From the NCBI RefSeq assembly GCF_001439635.1, contig NZ_LMBZ01000019.1, positions 35,459-99,458 on the forward strand: DNA of 64,000 bases, read 5' to 3'. The translations under genes and the position numbers were made by a program. This DNA is from Solibacillus cecembensis. GTDB taxonomy: Bacteria; Bacillota; Bacilli; Bacillales_A; Planococcaceae. This document shows positions 41,927 to 50,081 of the stretch, one piece after another (the stretch's first letter is position 1; every line of letters starts with the position of its first letter). The notes beneath the pieces are model-generated. The model made no database searches and was not told the origin of the DNA. It saw only the letters and a program-made list of their open reading frames with translations.

Positions 41927-42142
41927 ATGAATTTAGAAGAATTGAGAATAGGATTTAAATATGCAAGTTCAACGCATAAATTTTATATGGTATTATTGGC
42001 ATTAACAATGGTCGGGATAATATTTCAGATGATATATGTGGGTATGCAAGGTATCGAAAGCTATGAGGATATACATGCATTTGCGATTTTGCTATTGATG
42101 GCCGGACTATTTGTAGTTTATAGAGATAGTCAAAAATGCTAG
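41927..42142 (+). CDS. Small two-segment membrane protein (71 residues)
   Basis: ATG 41927 follows GGAGGTG by six bases; upstream in-frame codons lie in non-coding leader. Two hydrophobic helices (about 22-42 and 51-66) separated by a short loop. Upstream is the palindrome TTACAATTGTAA (41890-41901), which recurs at 42623 before a gene-less leader. Unknown function. Confidence 0.55.
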   Translation: MNLEELRIGFKYASSTHKFYMVLLALTMVGIIFQMIYVGMQGIESYEDIHAFAILLLMAGLFVVYRDSQKC

Positions 42143-42182
42143 TTGAGTTCCATTCAAACGTAATATTTTAGTGAATAAATTA

Positions 42183-42211
42183 AGTCACATCTAACCAGGT
42201 GTGGCTTTTTA
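42183..42211 (+). terminator. Terminator, copy B of a repeated accessory terminator
   Basis: Same stem, loop and T-run as at 40792. Confidence 0.85.
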
Positions 42212-42262
42212 TTTTGAAACTTTCCCCTTATATACTCGTATGTTAATTAAGGGGGAATATAT

Positions 42263-42547
42263 ATGTGGCAAACATTAAAAAAGTTTTATAACCGTTTAAG
42301 TTTAATAGTACTTGCAATTGTATTAATCTTCTTTTTCTTCTTTGCTATTTTTACATTTATAATTGAAGGTTCGAAAGGTAGTTTAGATCCAATAACATTT
42401 GTTTCATTAGCGGCTGTAATTTTATCTTTCCCAGGAATAGTAAATACAATCACAGATGAATATATTCCAAAAAAGAAAACATATAAATTATCTAGTAATT
42501 GTCCCAAATGTAAACATTTGATTCGAATGGATATGAGAGAAGAATAA
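42263..42547 (+). CDS. Small membrane protein with a C-terminal CxxC (94 residues)
   Basis: ATG behind GGGGGAATATAT. Two membrane helices (about 11-34, with FFFFF, and 41-61) followed by a cytosolic tail containing CPKC. One zinc-binding half only is visible. Separate terminators on each side mark it as a single-gene cargo unit. Confidence 0.55.
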   Translation: MWQTLKKFYNRLSLIVLAIVLIFFFFFAIFTFIIEGSKGSLDPITFVSLAAVILSFPGIVNTITDEYIPKKKTYKLSSNCPKCKHLIRMDMREE

Positions 42548-42556
42548 AATATTTAA

Positions 42557-42587
42557 GAAGTCGCACTCACTACGAGTTGCGGCTTTT
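42557..42587 (+). terminator. Terminator after the 42263-42547 gene
   Basis: AGTCGCA...TGCGGCT stem extended by CTC/GAG, then T5. Same design as the neighbouring accessory terminators. Confidence 0.75.
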
Positions 42588-42752
42588 TATTATCAAATTA
42601 ATATCATGTCCTTTCACTTTGCTTACAATTGTAGGTGGATGGGAGGTATATAACTTTAAATACTTTTCTTTTAATACTAAATGATATAAAAAATCTCACA
42701 TTTACAAATTATATCTTAAGTTTGTAATTAATTACATTTATGGTTTTACGTA

Positions 42753-42761
42753 TGATATAAT
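42753..42761 (+). promoter_or_regulatory. Extended -10 promoter of the secreted-protein gene
   Basis: TGATATAAT is a consensus extended -10 (TGnTATAAT), about 35 bp before the gene start. No good -35. Confidence 0.5.
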
Positions 42762-42795
42762 TACGCTGTATTAAAATAAGAAATGAGGTATAGTT

Positions 42796-43485
42796 ATGAA
42801 TTATATGAAGAAAGTGTTTATCAATTTTTTAATGCTATTTATGGTATGCTTTTTAACATTACCAAGTCTAGCATCAGCGGAAACTAATAATTTATTAGAG
42901 CCAAAGCTTACTGAGGAAGAAGTATTTAAATTACTATCTGAAAATAATAATGATTTAAGACCTGCGACTAATAATGAATTTGATCAAATTGTAGAAAAAT
43001 CGTTAGAAAAATTGAATGAAAACCCTAATGAGACTGTTGATATTTATGAAGTTTTAGAAGAATTAAATTTAAGTGATATTGAAGTGAAACTACAAGGTAA
43101 CGATAATTTGCCGTTAGTTACTCCATTTGGATTTGGGGTTGGTTCTGTAGGATTAAGTAATTATTCTCGCAATAAAACAAACTTTGTAGCTCAACCCCAT
43201 GTTAAAAATTTAATACCTTTTACAACATTGGATCAAATTGCAGGGTTTATCAAAGGCTTTTCTAACGTACCAGGAACAAACGCAAATGTTCTTCAGTTTA
43301 ATTCTTACTTTTCAGAATTGAAAGTGGGTTATGGCACAAAAACAATTGGTGTTGCAAAAACAGTTCCGCATTATAATGATGATGCAGAAATTACAATTGA
43401 TGCTATAGTATATGATGAAGGCGGCACTACAAAGGTGTATTATCGTGCAATAAGTCATCCCGATGGATCATACTCTAACTACTAA
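42796..43485 (+). CDS. Secreted protein of unknown function (229 residues)
   Basis: N-terminal signal peptide (MKKVFINFLMLFMVCFLTL, then PSLASA-ETNN) with a probable signal peptidase I site after residue 28 or so. The mature part is acidic for about 70 residues, then has a glycine-rich hydrophobic stretch (PFGFGVGSVGLSNYS) and a beta-rich end. Has its own extended -10 promoter and is followed closely by a small membrane-protein gene. Probably expressed in the lysogen. Could be a lysogenic conversion factor, a toxin or a bacteriocin-like protein; no family is recognised. Confidence 0.65.
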   Translation: MNYMKKVFINFLMLFMVCFLTLPSLASAETNNLLEPKLTEEEVFKLLSENNNDLRPATNNEFDQIVEKSLEKLNENPNETVDIYEVLEELNLSDIEVKLQGNDNLPLVTPFGFGVGSVGLSNYSRNKTNFVAQPHVKNLIPFTTLDQIAGFIKGFSNVPGTNANVLQFNSYFSELKVGYGTKTIGVAKTVPHYNDDAEITIDAIVYDEGGTTKVYYRAISHPDGSYSNY

Positions 43486-43532
43486 GGTGTTTATTGTGGA
43501 AATTCAGATTGAGTATAGGAGGATGCTATTAT

Positions 43533-43751
43533 ATGAAAAATAGTAAACCCTATCTGTCTCAACAGGAGGTTGAAAAACTTCTGTATGATGGCAACAAGGT
43601 CAAACGCTCAAGTGAAACAATCACTCCAAAAAGTAATAGGAAGCTTAAGGATAGTCATTTTATAATGATTAATTCAACGGTTTGTATATTTTTAGCGATT
43701 TTGGGGGCTGTATTTATTATCGGTATATGCTTTTTTTGGGGAATATTTTGA
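43533..43751 (+). CDS. Small single-span membrane protein (72 residues)
   Basis: ATG 43533 eight or nine bases after AGGAGG. Hydrophilic, basic N-terminal 45 residues, then one helix (VCIFLAILGAVFIIGICFFWGIF). 47 bp after the secreted-protein gene with no terminator, so one transcript; a strong terminator follows. It may serve as its anchor, export partner or immunity protein (inference). Confidence 0.55.
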   Translation: MKNSKPYLSQQEVEKLLYDGNKVKRSSETITPKSNRKLKDSHFIMINSTVCIFLAILGAVFIIGICFFWGIF

Positions 43752-43764
43752 TAACGAATATTTT

Positions 43765-43813
43765 AAAATTAGTAGTACAAACAAAGATCAAGGTTTGCAC
43801 TACTAATTTTTTT
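43765..43813 (+). terminator. Strong terminator closing the secreted-protein operon
   Basis: AAAATTAGTAGT-A-CAAAC pairs with GTTTG-C-ACTACTAATTTT, then more T. Confidence 0.9.
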
Positions 43814-44097
43814 ATAGCTGATCCAAATCAAATGGATTATGTTAGTTATATTAAAAGGTGTTTGAACTATATGATGCTAATCCATCGCTTAGATTTATAA
43901 GCTATTCATAAACTAAATATTATAAGAGGACCATCTCAAGAGCCAGCTGCTAGTCAGTCTGGTTCTTTTCATTTGTCAAAAAAGGTATTGCGTGAACTGA
44001 TGGGATCCAATGGGCAGACGTAAGTAATTTCCAAGGTTTTATTGTGGTTATTCGTTATTGCTAAACTGATTGATAATAAAGGGATCGTGAAAAATAA
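43814..44097. other. Stretch without a supported gene; second terminator at 43938-43971
   Basis: AAGAGCCAG/CTGGTTCTT with T4 at 43938-43971 looks like a further terminator. Nothing else is recognisable. Confidence 0.5.
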
Positions 44098-44319
44098 ATG
44101 ATGGAGTTCTTTGATTATCTATTCATTCTGCTTGAACTAATACAAGAGCTGTTAGTAGTTGTCATCCTTATTACATTTGTGTATGCATGTGTAGAGATGG
44201 TGAGAGCATCTCGACAGGGATTTAAAGAAATAGATTTAATATCAAAACGCTTTGAAATATTAATGGGCATGCCTCTTAAAAAAGCACGAGAAATATTAAA
44301 AGGTAATGAAAAAGAATAG
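44098..44319 (+). CDS. Small membrane protein (73 residues)
   Basis: One long hydrophobic segment (about 5-33) followed by a charged cytosolic tail (KKAREILKGNEKE). The ribosome site (GGGATCGTG) is poor. Unknown; possibly a phage membrane protein preceding the packaging genes. Confidence 0.5.
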   Translation: MMEFFDYLFILLELIQELLVVVILITFVYACVEMVRASRQGFKEIDLISKRFEILMGMPLKKAREILKGNEKE

Positions 44320-44359
44320 CAACAATAGGTTCTTCCAGCACTTCAAATCCATGCGGGGC

Positions 44360-44393
44360 TTGCGACGCGCAGGAGTCGTCAATTTTTTATTTT
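44360..44393 (+). terminator. Terminator before the packaging genes
   Basis: TTGCGAC pairs with GTCGTCAA across CGCGCAGGA, followed by TTTTTATTTT. The GC-rich hairpin could alternatively belong to a cos region. Confidence 0.55.
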
Positions 44394-44516
44394 GAAAAGT
44401 TACTTTCGCTTTCGCTTGTGGAACCTTGATTTTCATTGAGTTAAAAAGTTGCTTCATTAAATGCCCCCCAAAAAAAAAATCAAAAATAGTATTGAAACGA
44501 AAGTGAGGTGTGAGCA

Positions 44517-45026
44517 ATGACGAAATCTAAAAACGAAAGCGAAAGTATATTTGATGCCGTAGTTTTAACAAGTGAATTTGCAAAGCTAGTAGGTAAAACA
44601 CCACAATGGATTCGCCAGTTAACTCGTGATGACGTGCTTACACAATGCGGTCGTGGCAAATATCATTTTGGTCAAAATCTTTTAGCATATATTGAACATG
44701 CTGCTGGCGGTAAAGCAGGCGATGACAAAATAACACACGCAGATGTTAAAGCCGAGCACGAAATGCTAAAGAAGGAAAAAACCGAATTAGAACTGCAACG
44801 AATGCGCGGTCAATTGCATGATTCAAACGATGTTCGCGCAGTAATGGGAGATATGATTTTAAGCACTAAATCAAAACTATTATCTTTCCCTATCCGTATT
44901 AGCCCACAATTAGAAGGGGAATCAGCCAAAGCGATTGAAAAGAAATTGCATGAAGAAATCACAAGCATTTTAAACGTTTTGGTTGATTACAGTCCAAAAC
45001 AATTTGAGCAAGAAGGTAATGAGTAG
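44517..45026 (+). CDS. terS: Terminase small subunit (Nu1-like)
   Basis: 169 residues. N-terminal winged helix-turn-helix for DNA recognition (TSEFAKLVGKTPQWIRQLTRDDVL), central coiled coil (about 75-105), C-terminal oligomerisation/large-subunit binding part, as in lambda gpNu1. GTGAGGTGTG precedes the ATG. Its last bases overlap the large-subunit gene. Confidence 0.85.
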   Translation: MTKSKNESESIFDAVVLTSEFAKLVGKTPQWIRQLTRDDVLTQCGRGKYHFGQNLLAYIEHAAGGKAGDDKITHADVKAEHEMLKKEKTELELQRMRGQLHDSNDVRAVMGDMILSTKSKLLSFPIRISPQLEGESAKAIEKKLHEEITSILNVLVDYSPKQFEQEGNE

Positions 45027-46821
45027 ATTGATTGCTGAAAAAACAGTCGATTTATTTAAAGAAGTCGCTCAATTATGGGCGCCACGTCCAAATTTAACGG
45101 TGTCAGAGTGGGCAGACCGTTATCGTATATTAACAACAGCAACATCGGCTGAACCAGGACCGTGGCGCACTGATCGCGCTCCTTATATGCGTGAAATTAT
45201 GGATAGTATTACCGCCGATGAAACAGAAGAGGTTGCAATTATGGCATCTGCTCAGGTTGGTAAAACCGAATTTATGTTGAACATGGTCGGCTATCATATC
45301 GATTACGATCCATGTCCAATCATGTTTATGCTACCGAACAAAAGGTTAATCAATTACTTTTCGAAAACACGATTGTCTACCATGATTGAAGCGAGTGAGC
45401 CTTTACAAAAGAAATTCGCTGCAGCTAAAAATTTAGGTAATACGATTGATGAAAAGAACTTTCTTGGTGGTTCGGTTGCCATTGTTGGAGCGAACGCCGC
45501 CTCCTCTCTTTCCAGTCGTCCGATTCGTATTTTGTTATGTGATGAAGTTGACCGGTATCCTGCTTCAGCGGGGACGGAGGGAGATCCAATTAATTTAGCA
45601 AAAATGCGTACAACAACGTTTGATTTTAACCGCAAGCTTATTTATGTATCGACGCCATTGAATAAAGGAACGTCACGAATTGAACAGTTATATGATGATA
45701 GCACAGCAGAACAGTGGTCATTTGCATGTCCATCATGTGACGAATATCAGCCGATTAAATGGGATCAAATTAAATTTGAATATCATAAAACGGATAGCGG
45801 CGAATTTATCATTGATGAGGTAAATCACGCTTGTTGCAAATGTGGTTGCTTGCACAGTGAACGTGAGTGGAAACGTAGTTCTGGTAAATGGATTGCACAA
45901 AAAAAACACTCCAATCGCCGTGGCTTCCATTTGAACCAATTTTCATCGCCGTGGGTTACATGGTCTGCTATTGTAAATGATTTTTTAAAAGCAAAACGAG
46001 ATGGCCGTGAAAAATTAAAGACATGGGTAAATACAGTCCTTGGTGAGACATGGGAAGAAAGTGGCACTAAAGTTGATGAAGAATTATTATTTGAGCGTCG
46101 TGAAGTTTACGATGCCGATGTACCAGATGGCGTAAAAGTATTAACGGCAGCGGTCGATGTGCAAGATGACCGTTTTGAAATCGAAGTCGTTGGCTGGGGC
46201 GCTGGTCGAGAATCGTGGGGCATTGAGTACCATGTGATGTATGGCGATTTAAAGAAAGATGATATCTGGAATCAGTTGGATATGTGGCTTCAAAAGCGCT
46301 GGAGCAAAGCTAATGGAAAGCAGTTCGGTATTACCTGTACATGTATGGACACTGGTGGTCACTTTACACAAGAAGTATATCGTTTCTGTGGTGCACGTGG
46401 AGCGCGTAATATTTATGCAATTAAAGGGGCAAGTGCTGTTAAGGGTGAGTATATGCCGCTATTAGCAGGTACATCGCGACCGAAACCATTAAAGACGCTT
46501 CTCGTGCGACTCGGCGTAAACGATGGGAAAGCTCGCGTCATGTCTAGTTTGCAAGTGGACGAAGTTGGTCCGAACTATTGTCATTTTCCTCGGGGTAAAG
46601 GGTATGAGCTAAATTACTTTTTGGGATTGACTGCTGAAAAATTAGAAGTGCGGCATGAAAAAGGTGTACCGTATCACGTTTGGGTGAAAGTACGCGCACG
46701 AAATGAGCCATTTGATTTACGTGTTTATAATATTGCAGCCCTTGAAATTGTAAATCCAAACTTTGAAAAAGAATACACCGGTGCAATTCAAAGAAAGAAA
46801 AAACGTGTGAGAAGGGGATAA
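45019..46821 (+). CDS. terL: Terminase large subunit (GpA family)
   Basis: 600 residues from ATG 45019, which has AAGAAGG just upstream; overlaps terS by 8 bp. Walker A-like ASAQVGKTE near residue 80, Walker B ILLCDEVDRY, a CxxC pair (CPSC, CCKCGC) and later nuclease segments (AVDVQDDRFEIEVVGWG, CMDTGG). The lambda-type GpA family cuts at cos ends, implying cos packaging. Motor and nuclease for head filling. Confidence 0.93.
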   Translation: MSRLIAEKTVDLFKEVAQLWAPRPNLTVSEWADRYRILTTATSAEPGPWRTDRAPYMREIMDSITADETEEVAIMASAQVGKTEFMLNMVGYHIDYDPCPIMFMLPNKRLINYFSKTRLSTMIEASEPLQKKFAAAKNLGNTIDEKNFLGGSVAIVGANAASSLSSRPIRILLCDEVDRYPASAGTEGDPINLAKMRTTTFDFNRKLIYVSTPLNKGTSRIEQLYDDSTAEQWSFACPSCDEYQPIKWDQIKFEYHKTDSGEFIIDEVNHACCKCGCLHSEREWKRSSGKWIAQKKHSNRRGFHLNQFSSPWVTWSAIVNDFLKAKRDGREKLKTWVNTVLGETWEESGTKVDEELLFERREVYDADVPDGVKVLTAAVDVQDDRFEIEVVGWGAGRESWGIEYHVMYGDLKKDDIWNQLDMWLQKRWSKANGKQFGITCTCMDTGGHFTQEVYRFCGARGARNIYAIKGASAVKGEYMPLLAGTSRPKPLKTLLVRLGVNDGKARVMSSLQVDEVGPNYCHFPRGKGYELNYFLGLTAEKLEVRHEKGVPYHVWVKVRARNEPFDLRVYNIAALEIVNPNFEKEYTGAIQRKKKRVRRG

Positions 46822-46824
46822 GCA

Positions 46825-47055
46825 ATGATTACACTAAAACGAGCAAAAACACATTTAGAAGCATGGCTTGATGCGGAATTAGCCATCAGTACAGCTCAGT
46901 CGTACAGCATGGGTAGTCGCACATTAACTCGAGCAAATTTGCCAGAGGTTCGGAAGCAGATTGATTATTGGCGTAATCAGGTTTCACAGTTGGAAATGCA
47001 GGCAAGCGGAAAGCGAATGCGGCGTACAAAACAATTTGTTCCGATAGATAATTAG
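46825..47055 (+). CDS. Small head protein (DUF6148/gpW-like, 76 residues)
   Basis: Helical, basic C-terminus; lies between terminase and portal, the position of gpW-type head-tail joining proteins. Starts 3 bp after terL with GGGG upstream. Family name is tentative. Confidence 0.65.
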   Translation: MITLKRAKTHLEAWLDAELAISTAQSYSMGSRTLTRANLPEVRKQIDYWRNQVSQLEMQASGKRMRRTKQFVPIDN

Positions 47056-47072
47056 AAAGTTGGTGATACACT

Positions 47073-48599
47073 TTGACAGAAAAATATGGGGACCCAACCA
47101 ATGATGCTACTGGTTATGCCAATCATGGAGCAAGCACTCAAAAACGAAGTACGATTGGTTGGATGAGTACTTTAAGTGACCCAATAGATGATATTGAGCG
47201 CAACGTAGAAACGTTACGTGAACGGTCAAGGGATTTGTACATGGGCGCTCCCATTGCAAGTGGTGCTTTTAAAACAATCGTAACGAATGTTGTTGGCTAT
47301 GAACTAGCGTTAAATTCTAAAATTGATGGCGCTTATCTTGGCTTGTCGCCTGAAGAAGTTGATAATTTAGAATCGCAAATCGAACGAGAATTTAATTTTT
47401 GGGCAGAATCCAAAAATTGTGATGCAAATCGGATGTGTGATTTTGGACAATTACAGCAATTAGCTATGCTATCTATGCTTGTTTCAGGTGATTGTTTTAG
47501 TTTGTTGCCTATGAAAAAACGTCCTGGTTCGATTTATGAATTAACAGTGAAATTAATTGAAGCAGATCGCGTATGTAATCCATTTATCGATAGTTTCTAT
47601 GACGAGAAAATAATTAATGGAGTTGAGATTGACGCATCTGGTGAAGTTATTGCATATCATATCGCAGACAAGCACCCGAACAGCTCATTGACAGTTCAAA
47701 ATAGTTGGAAGCGTATCGAAAAGTATGGGAAGTTAAGCGGTCGAGTTAATGTTATTCATTTAGTCGAACTAGAGCGCCCAGAACAAAGGCGCGGCGTACC
47801 GCTATTGTCTCCTGTTATCGAAAGCTTAAAGCAAATAGATCGTTATACAGATGCTGAAATTATGGCAGCTGTTATAAATGGTATGTATTCATTGTTTGTT
47901 ACTACCGAAGCAGAAAAACAAGGGGAATTTGGTGGTGGATTTGGTAGTAATTTCGAAGAAGAGGAAGATGATTCGAAAATTAATGTAGGTAACGGTTCCG
48001 TCAACTTTTTACGTGAAGGAGAAAAGATTCAAGAATCGAATCCTGGTCGTCCTAATGTGAATTTTGACGGATTTGTAACAGCTATTTTTAGACAAATTGG
48101 TGTAGCTTTAGAATTACCGTATGAAGTGTTAATGAAACACTTTACTTCAAGTTATTCAGCGAGTCGAGGGGCATTATTAGAGGCTTGGAAGATGTTCAAA
48201 AAACGACGTATTTGGCTAGCTAAGAACTTTTGCCAACCAATTTACGAAGAATGGTTGACTGAAGCCGTTTTAAAAGGTCGTATAAACGCACCTGGTTTCT
48301 TTACTGACCCACTTGTAAAAAAATCATACTGTAAAGCTGAATGGAACGGTCCGACACAAGGGCAATTAGATCCTAAGAAAGAAGTAGAAGCAGCCATTTT
48401 ACGAATTGAATCGGGATTAAGTACACGTACTCGCGAAGCAAATGAATTAACCGGTACTAGTTATTTCGAAAATCATGAATTACGTGTTATTGAAGAAACG
48501 GTTAGAAGAGAAGCTGGGTTTAGTGTTCCGGTGACGATTAATATTCAGTCAAATAAAAATGACGAAGATAATAAAGAAGACGATGCCGACGATAAGTAG
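47073..48599 (+). CDS. Portal protein (lambda family)
   Basis: 508 residues, TTG start. RDLYMGAPIASGAFKTIVTNVVG near the N-terminus and LIEADRVCNP, ELERPEQRRGVPLL and SYSASRGALLEAW are typical of lambda gpB-type portals. Forms the dodecameric DNA gate of the head. The acidic C-terminal tail (DEDNKEDDADDK) is variable in this family. Confidence 0.92.
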   Translation: MTEKYGDPTNDATGYANHGASTQKRSTIGWMSTLSDPIDDIERNVETLRERSRDLYMGAPIASGAFKTIVTNVVGYELALNSKIDGAYLGLSPEEVDNLESQIEREFNFWAESKNCDANRMCDFGQLQQLAMLSMLVSGDCFSLLPMKKRPGSIYELTVKLIEADRVCNPFIDSFYDEKIINGVEIDASGEVIAYHIADKHPNSSLTVQNSWKRIEKYGKLSGRVNVIHLVELERPEQRRGVPLLSPVIESLKQIDRYTDAEIMAAVINGMYSLFVTTEAEKQGEFGGGFGSNFEEEEDDSKINVGNGSVNFLREGEKIQESNPGRPNVNFDGFVTAIFRQIGVALELPYEVLMKHFTSSYSASRGALLEAWKMFKKRRIWLAKNFCQPIYEEWLTEAVLKGRINAPGFFTDPLVKKSYCKAEWNGPTQGQLDPKKEVEAAILRIESGLSTRTREANELTGTSYFENHELRVIEETVRREAGFSVPVTINIQSNKNDEDNKEDDADDK

Positions 48600-48634
48600 C
48601 ACCGTCTTTTTTGTATTGAGAGGAGGTGAATACG

Positions 48635-49708
48635 GTGAAGAAAATCGACATTAAAGGGCATATCGTAAGCGATGACCACTTGGAAGTTTATCAATGGTTT
48701 GGCATCTCTGCTACGAGCCCGAGTGTTATAAAAAATGCAATTACTGAAGCAGAAAATTCCGGTGAAAATGAATTGCTTGTTGAAATTAACAGTGGTGGCG
48801 GTTCAGTATGGGCCGGAGCTGAAATGTACTATGCATTGAAAAAATTCAATGGCAATGTAAAAGGTGAAATTCCTTCAATGGCTGCATCTGCTGCAACATT
48901 CCCAGCAATGGCGTGTGACCATCTATCAATGTCTTTGCTAGGTCAGATGATGATTCATAGAGCACAAAATGGTATGCGAGGCGATCAAAAAGATATGCGA
49001 AATAACGCGGATTTCTTGAAAAATGTTGACGATAGCATTATCAGTGCTTATTTAACGAAAACGTCATTATCACGTGAAGAATTAAATGAAATGATGAATA
49101 AAGATAGTTGGATGACAGCTCAACAAGCACTTGATTCAAAATTTATCGATGAAATTTTATTTGCTAATACAATTCCTGATCCAGTTGCTAGTGCAAGTGA
49201 TAACGATAATAGTACATTGTTGCCACAAGATGTTATCGACAAGGTGAAAGCCGAAATTTTAGCAAGTAAAAATATGGTACCTAATCCGGTGAATGTTGCT
49301 GAACCACCTGTCGAACCAAAAAATCAAAATAAGGAGGATTCTGAAATGAATCTTGAAACATTACAAAATGAACATCCCGAACTGTTCAACCAAGTTAAAA
49401 AATTGGGTTATACAGAAGGTGTAAAATCCGAAAATGCTCGAATCAAAAGTATCGAGGAAATCGCAGTACCTGGAAATGAGACGTTAGTATATGACGCCAA
49501 ATTTGTTAATCCAGTACCTGCAGCAACGTTTGCGATTAATGCATTAAAGGCTCAAAAAGAGCAAAACACACAACAACTACAAAATATGCAAAAAGATGCT
49601 GATCCGGTGAATCAAGTACCAGGTACAAACGCGCCAATTGTAGATCCAGTTGATGATATTGAAAAAGAAGCACAAGAATTGGCAAATATTTTTAAAGGAG
49701 CTGAGTAA
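48635..49708 (+). CDS. Prohead protease, ClpP-like, with C-terminal scaffold region
   Basis: 357 residues, GTG start eight bases after GAGGAGG. The ClpP/S49-like fold is visible in EINSGGGSVWAGAEMY, the nucleophile PSMAASAATF and the histidine in MMIHRA. Residues beyond about 235 are a helical, Gln/Asn-rich scaffold-like region. An in-frame ATG at 49346 with AAGGAGG eight bases upstream should yield the scaffold alone, as in lambda C/Nu3. Confidence 0.9.
   Translation: MKKIDIKGHIVSDDHLEVYQWFGISATSPSVIKNAITEAENSGENELLVEINSGGGSVWAGAEMYYALKKFNGNVKGEIPSMAASAATFPAMACDHLSMSLLGQMMIHRAQNGMRGDQKDMRNNADFLKNVDDSIISAYLTKTSLSREELNEMMNKDSWMTAQQALDSKFIDEILFANTIPDPVASASDNDNSTLLPQDVIDKVKAEILASKNMVPNPVNVAEPPVEPKNQNKEDSEMNLETLQNEHPELFNQVKKLGYTEGVKSENARIKSIEEIAVPGNETLVYDAKFVNPVPAATFAINALKAQKEQNTQQLQNMQKDADPVNQVPGTNAPIVDPVDDIEKEAQELANIFKGAE
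49346..49708 (+). CDS. Nested scaffolding protein (Nu3-like internal start)
   Basis: 120 residues in the same frame as the protease gene. The internal AAGGAGG (49331-49337) is as strong as any ribosome site in this module. Its helix-rich sequence (LETLQNEHPELFNQVKKLG) suits a scaffold that guides capsid assembly and is then degraded. Confidence 0.7.
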   Translation: MNLETLQNEHPELFNQVKKLGYTEGVKSENARIKSIEEIAVPGNETLVYDAKFVNPVPAATFAINALKAQKEQNTQQLQNMQKDADPVNQVPGTNAPIVDPVDDIEKEAQELANIFKGAE

Positions 49709-50067
49709 TGATGAAACAATTACGTGAACAAGTTGGTACCTTTACGCCAGACAATTTGTTTTATGATACTTCATTCCCTGTACAAACTGGTGCAGTAAAA
49801 TTAGCTGCAGGTCAAGGTACTTTATTGCGCGGTACAGTTGTTGGTAAAAATGATGCAGGAGAATTTATTCCAGCTAGCGAGACTGTAGCTGCTGATGAAA
49901 TTTTAACTGATGATGTTGATACAGGTGCAGAAGTAGGCGCGGCAATTGTTGCTGAAACATACATTTCTGGTTCATTTAATTCGAATGCTTTAATTGTAGA
50001 TGGTGATATTGCAGGTCATGTTGCAATACTGCGAACAAAAGGCATTTATTTGAAAGCAACACTATAA
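49708..50067 (+). CDS. Head decoration protein (gpD-like)
   Basis: 119 residues. GAVKLAAGQGTLLRGTVVGK and AIVAETYISGSFNSNAL are the conserved strands of lambda gpD-like capsid stabilisers. The start overlaps the protease stop (TAATG), so coupled; an ATG one codon later is equally possible. Confidence 0.87.
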   Translation: MMKQLREQVGTFTPDNLFYDTSFPVQTGAVKLAAGQGTLLRGTVVGKNDAGEFIPASETVAADEILTDDVDTGAEVGAAIVAETYISGSFNSNALIVDGDIAGHVAILRTKGIYLKATL

Positions 50068-50081
50068 GGGGGAATTAAACG

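Noticed and set aside
44340..44516. cos site upstream of the terminase genes
   Set aside because: A GpA-type terminase implies cos, and a GC-rich dyad is present at 44360-44382, but the T run makes it a better terminator and no cohesive-end consensus could be recognised.
44296..44517. Minus-strand frame of 73 codons, internal ATG at 44457 after GGGGGG
   Set aside because: It overlaps the end of an opposite gene and the terminator-like hairpin; the G-run is only the complement of a C/A tract. Kept out as probably fortuitous.
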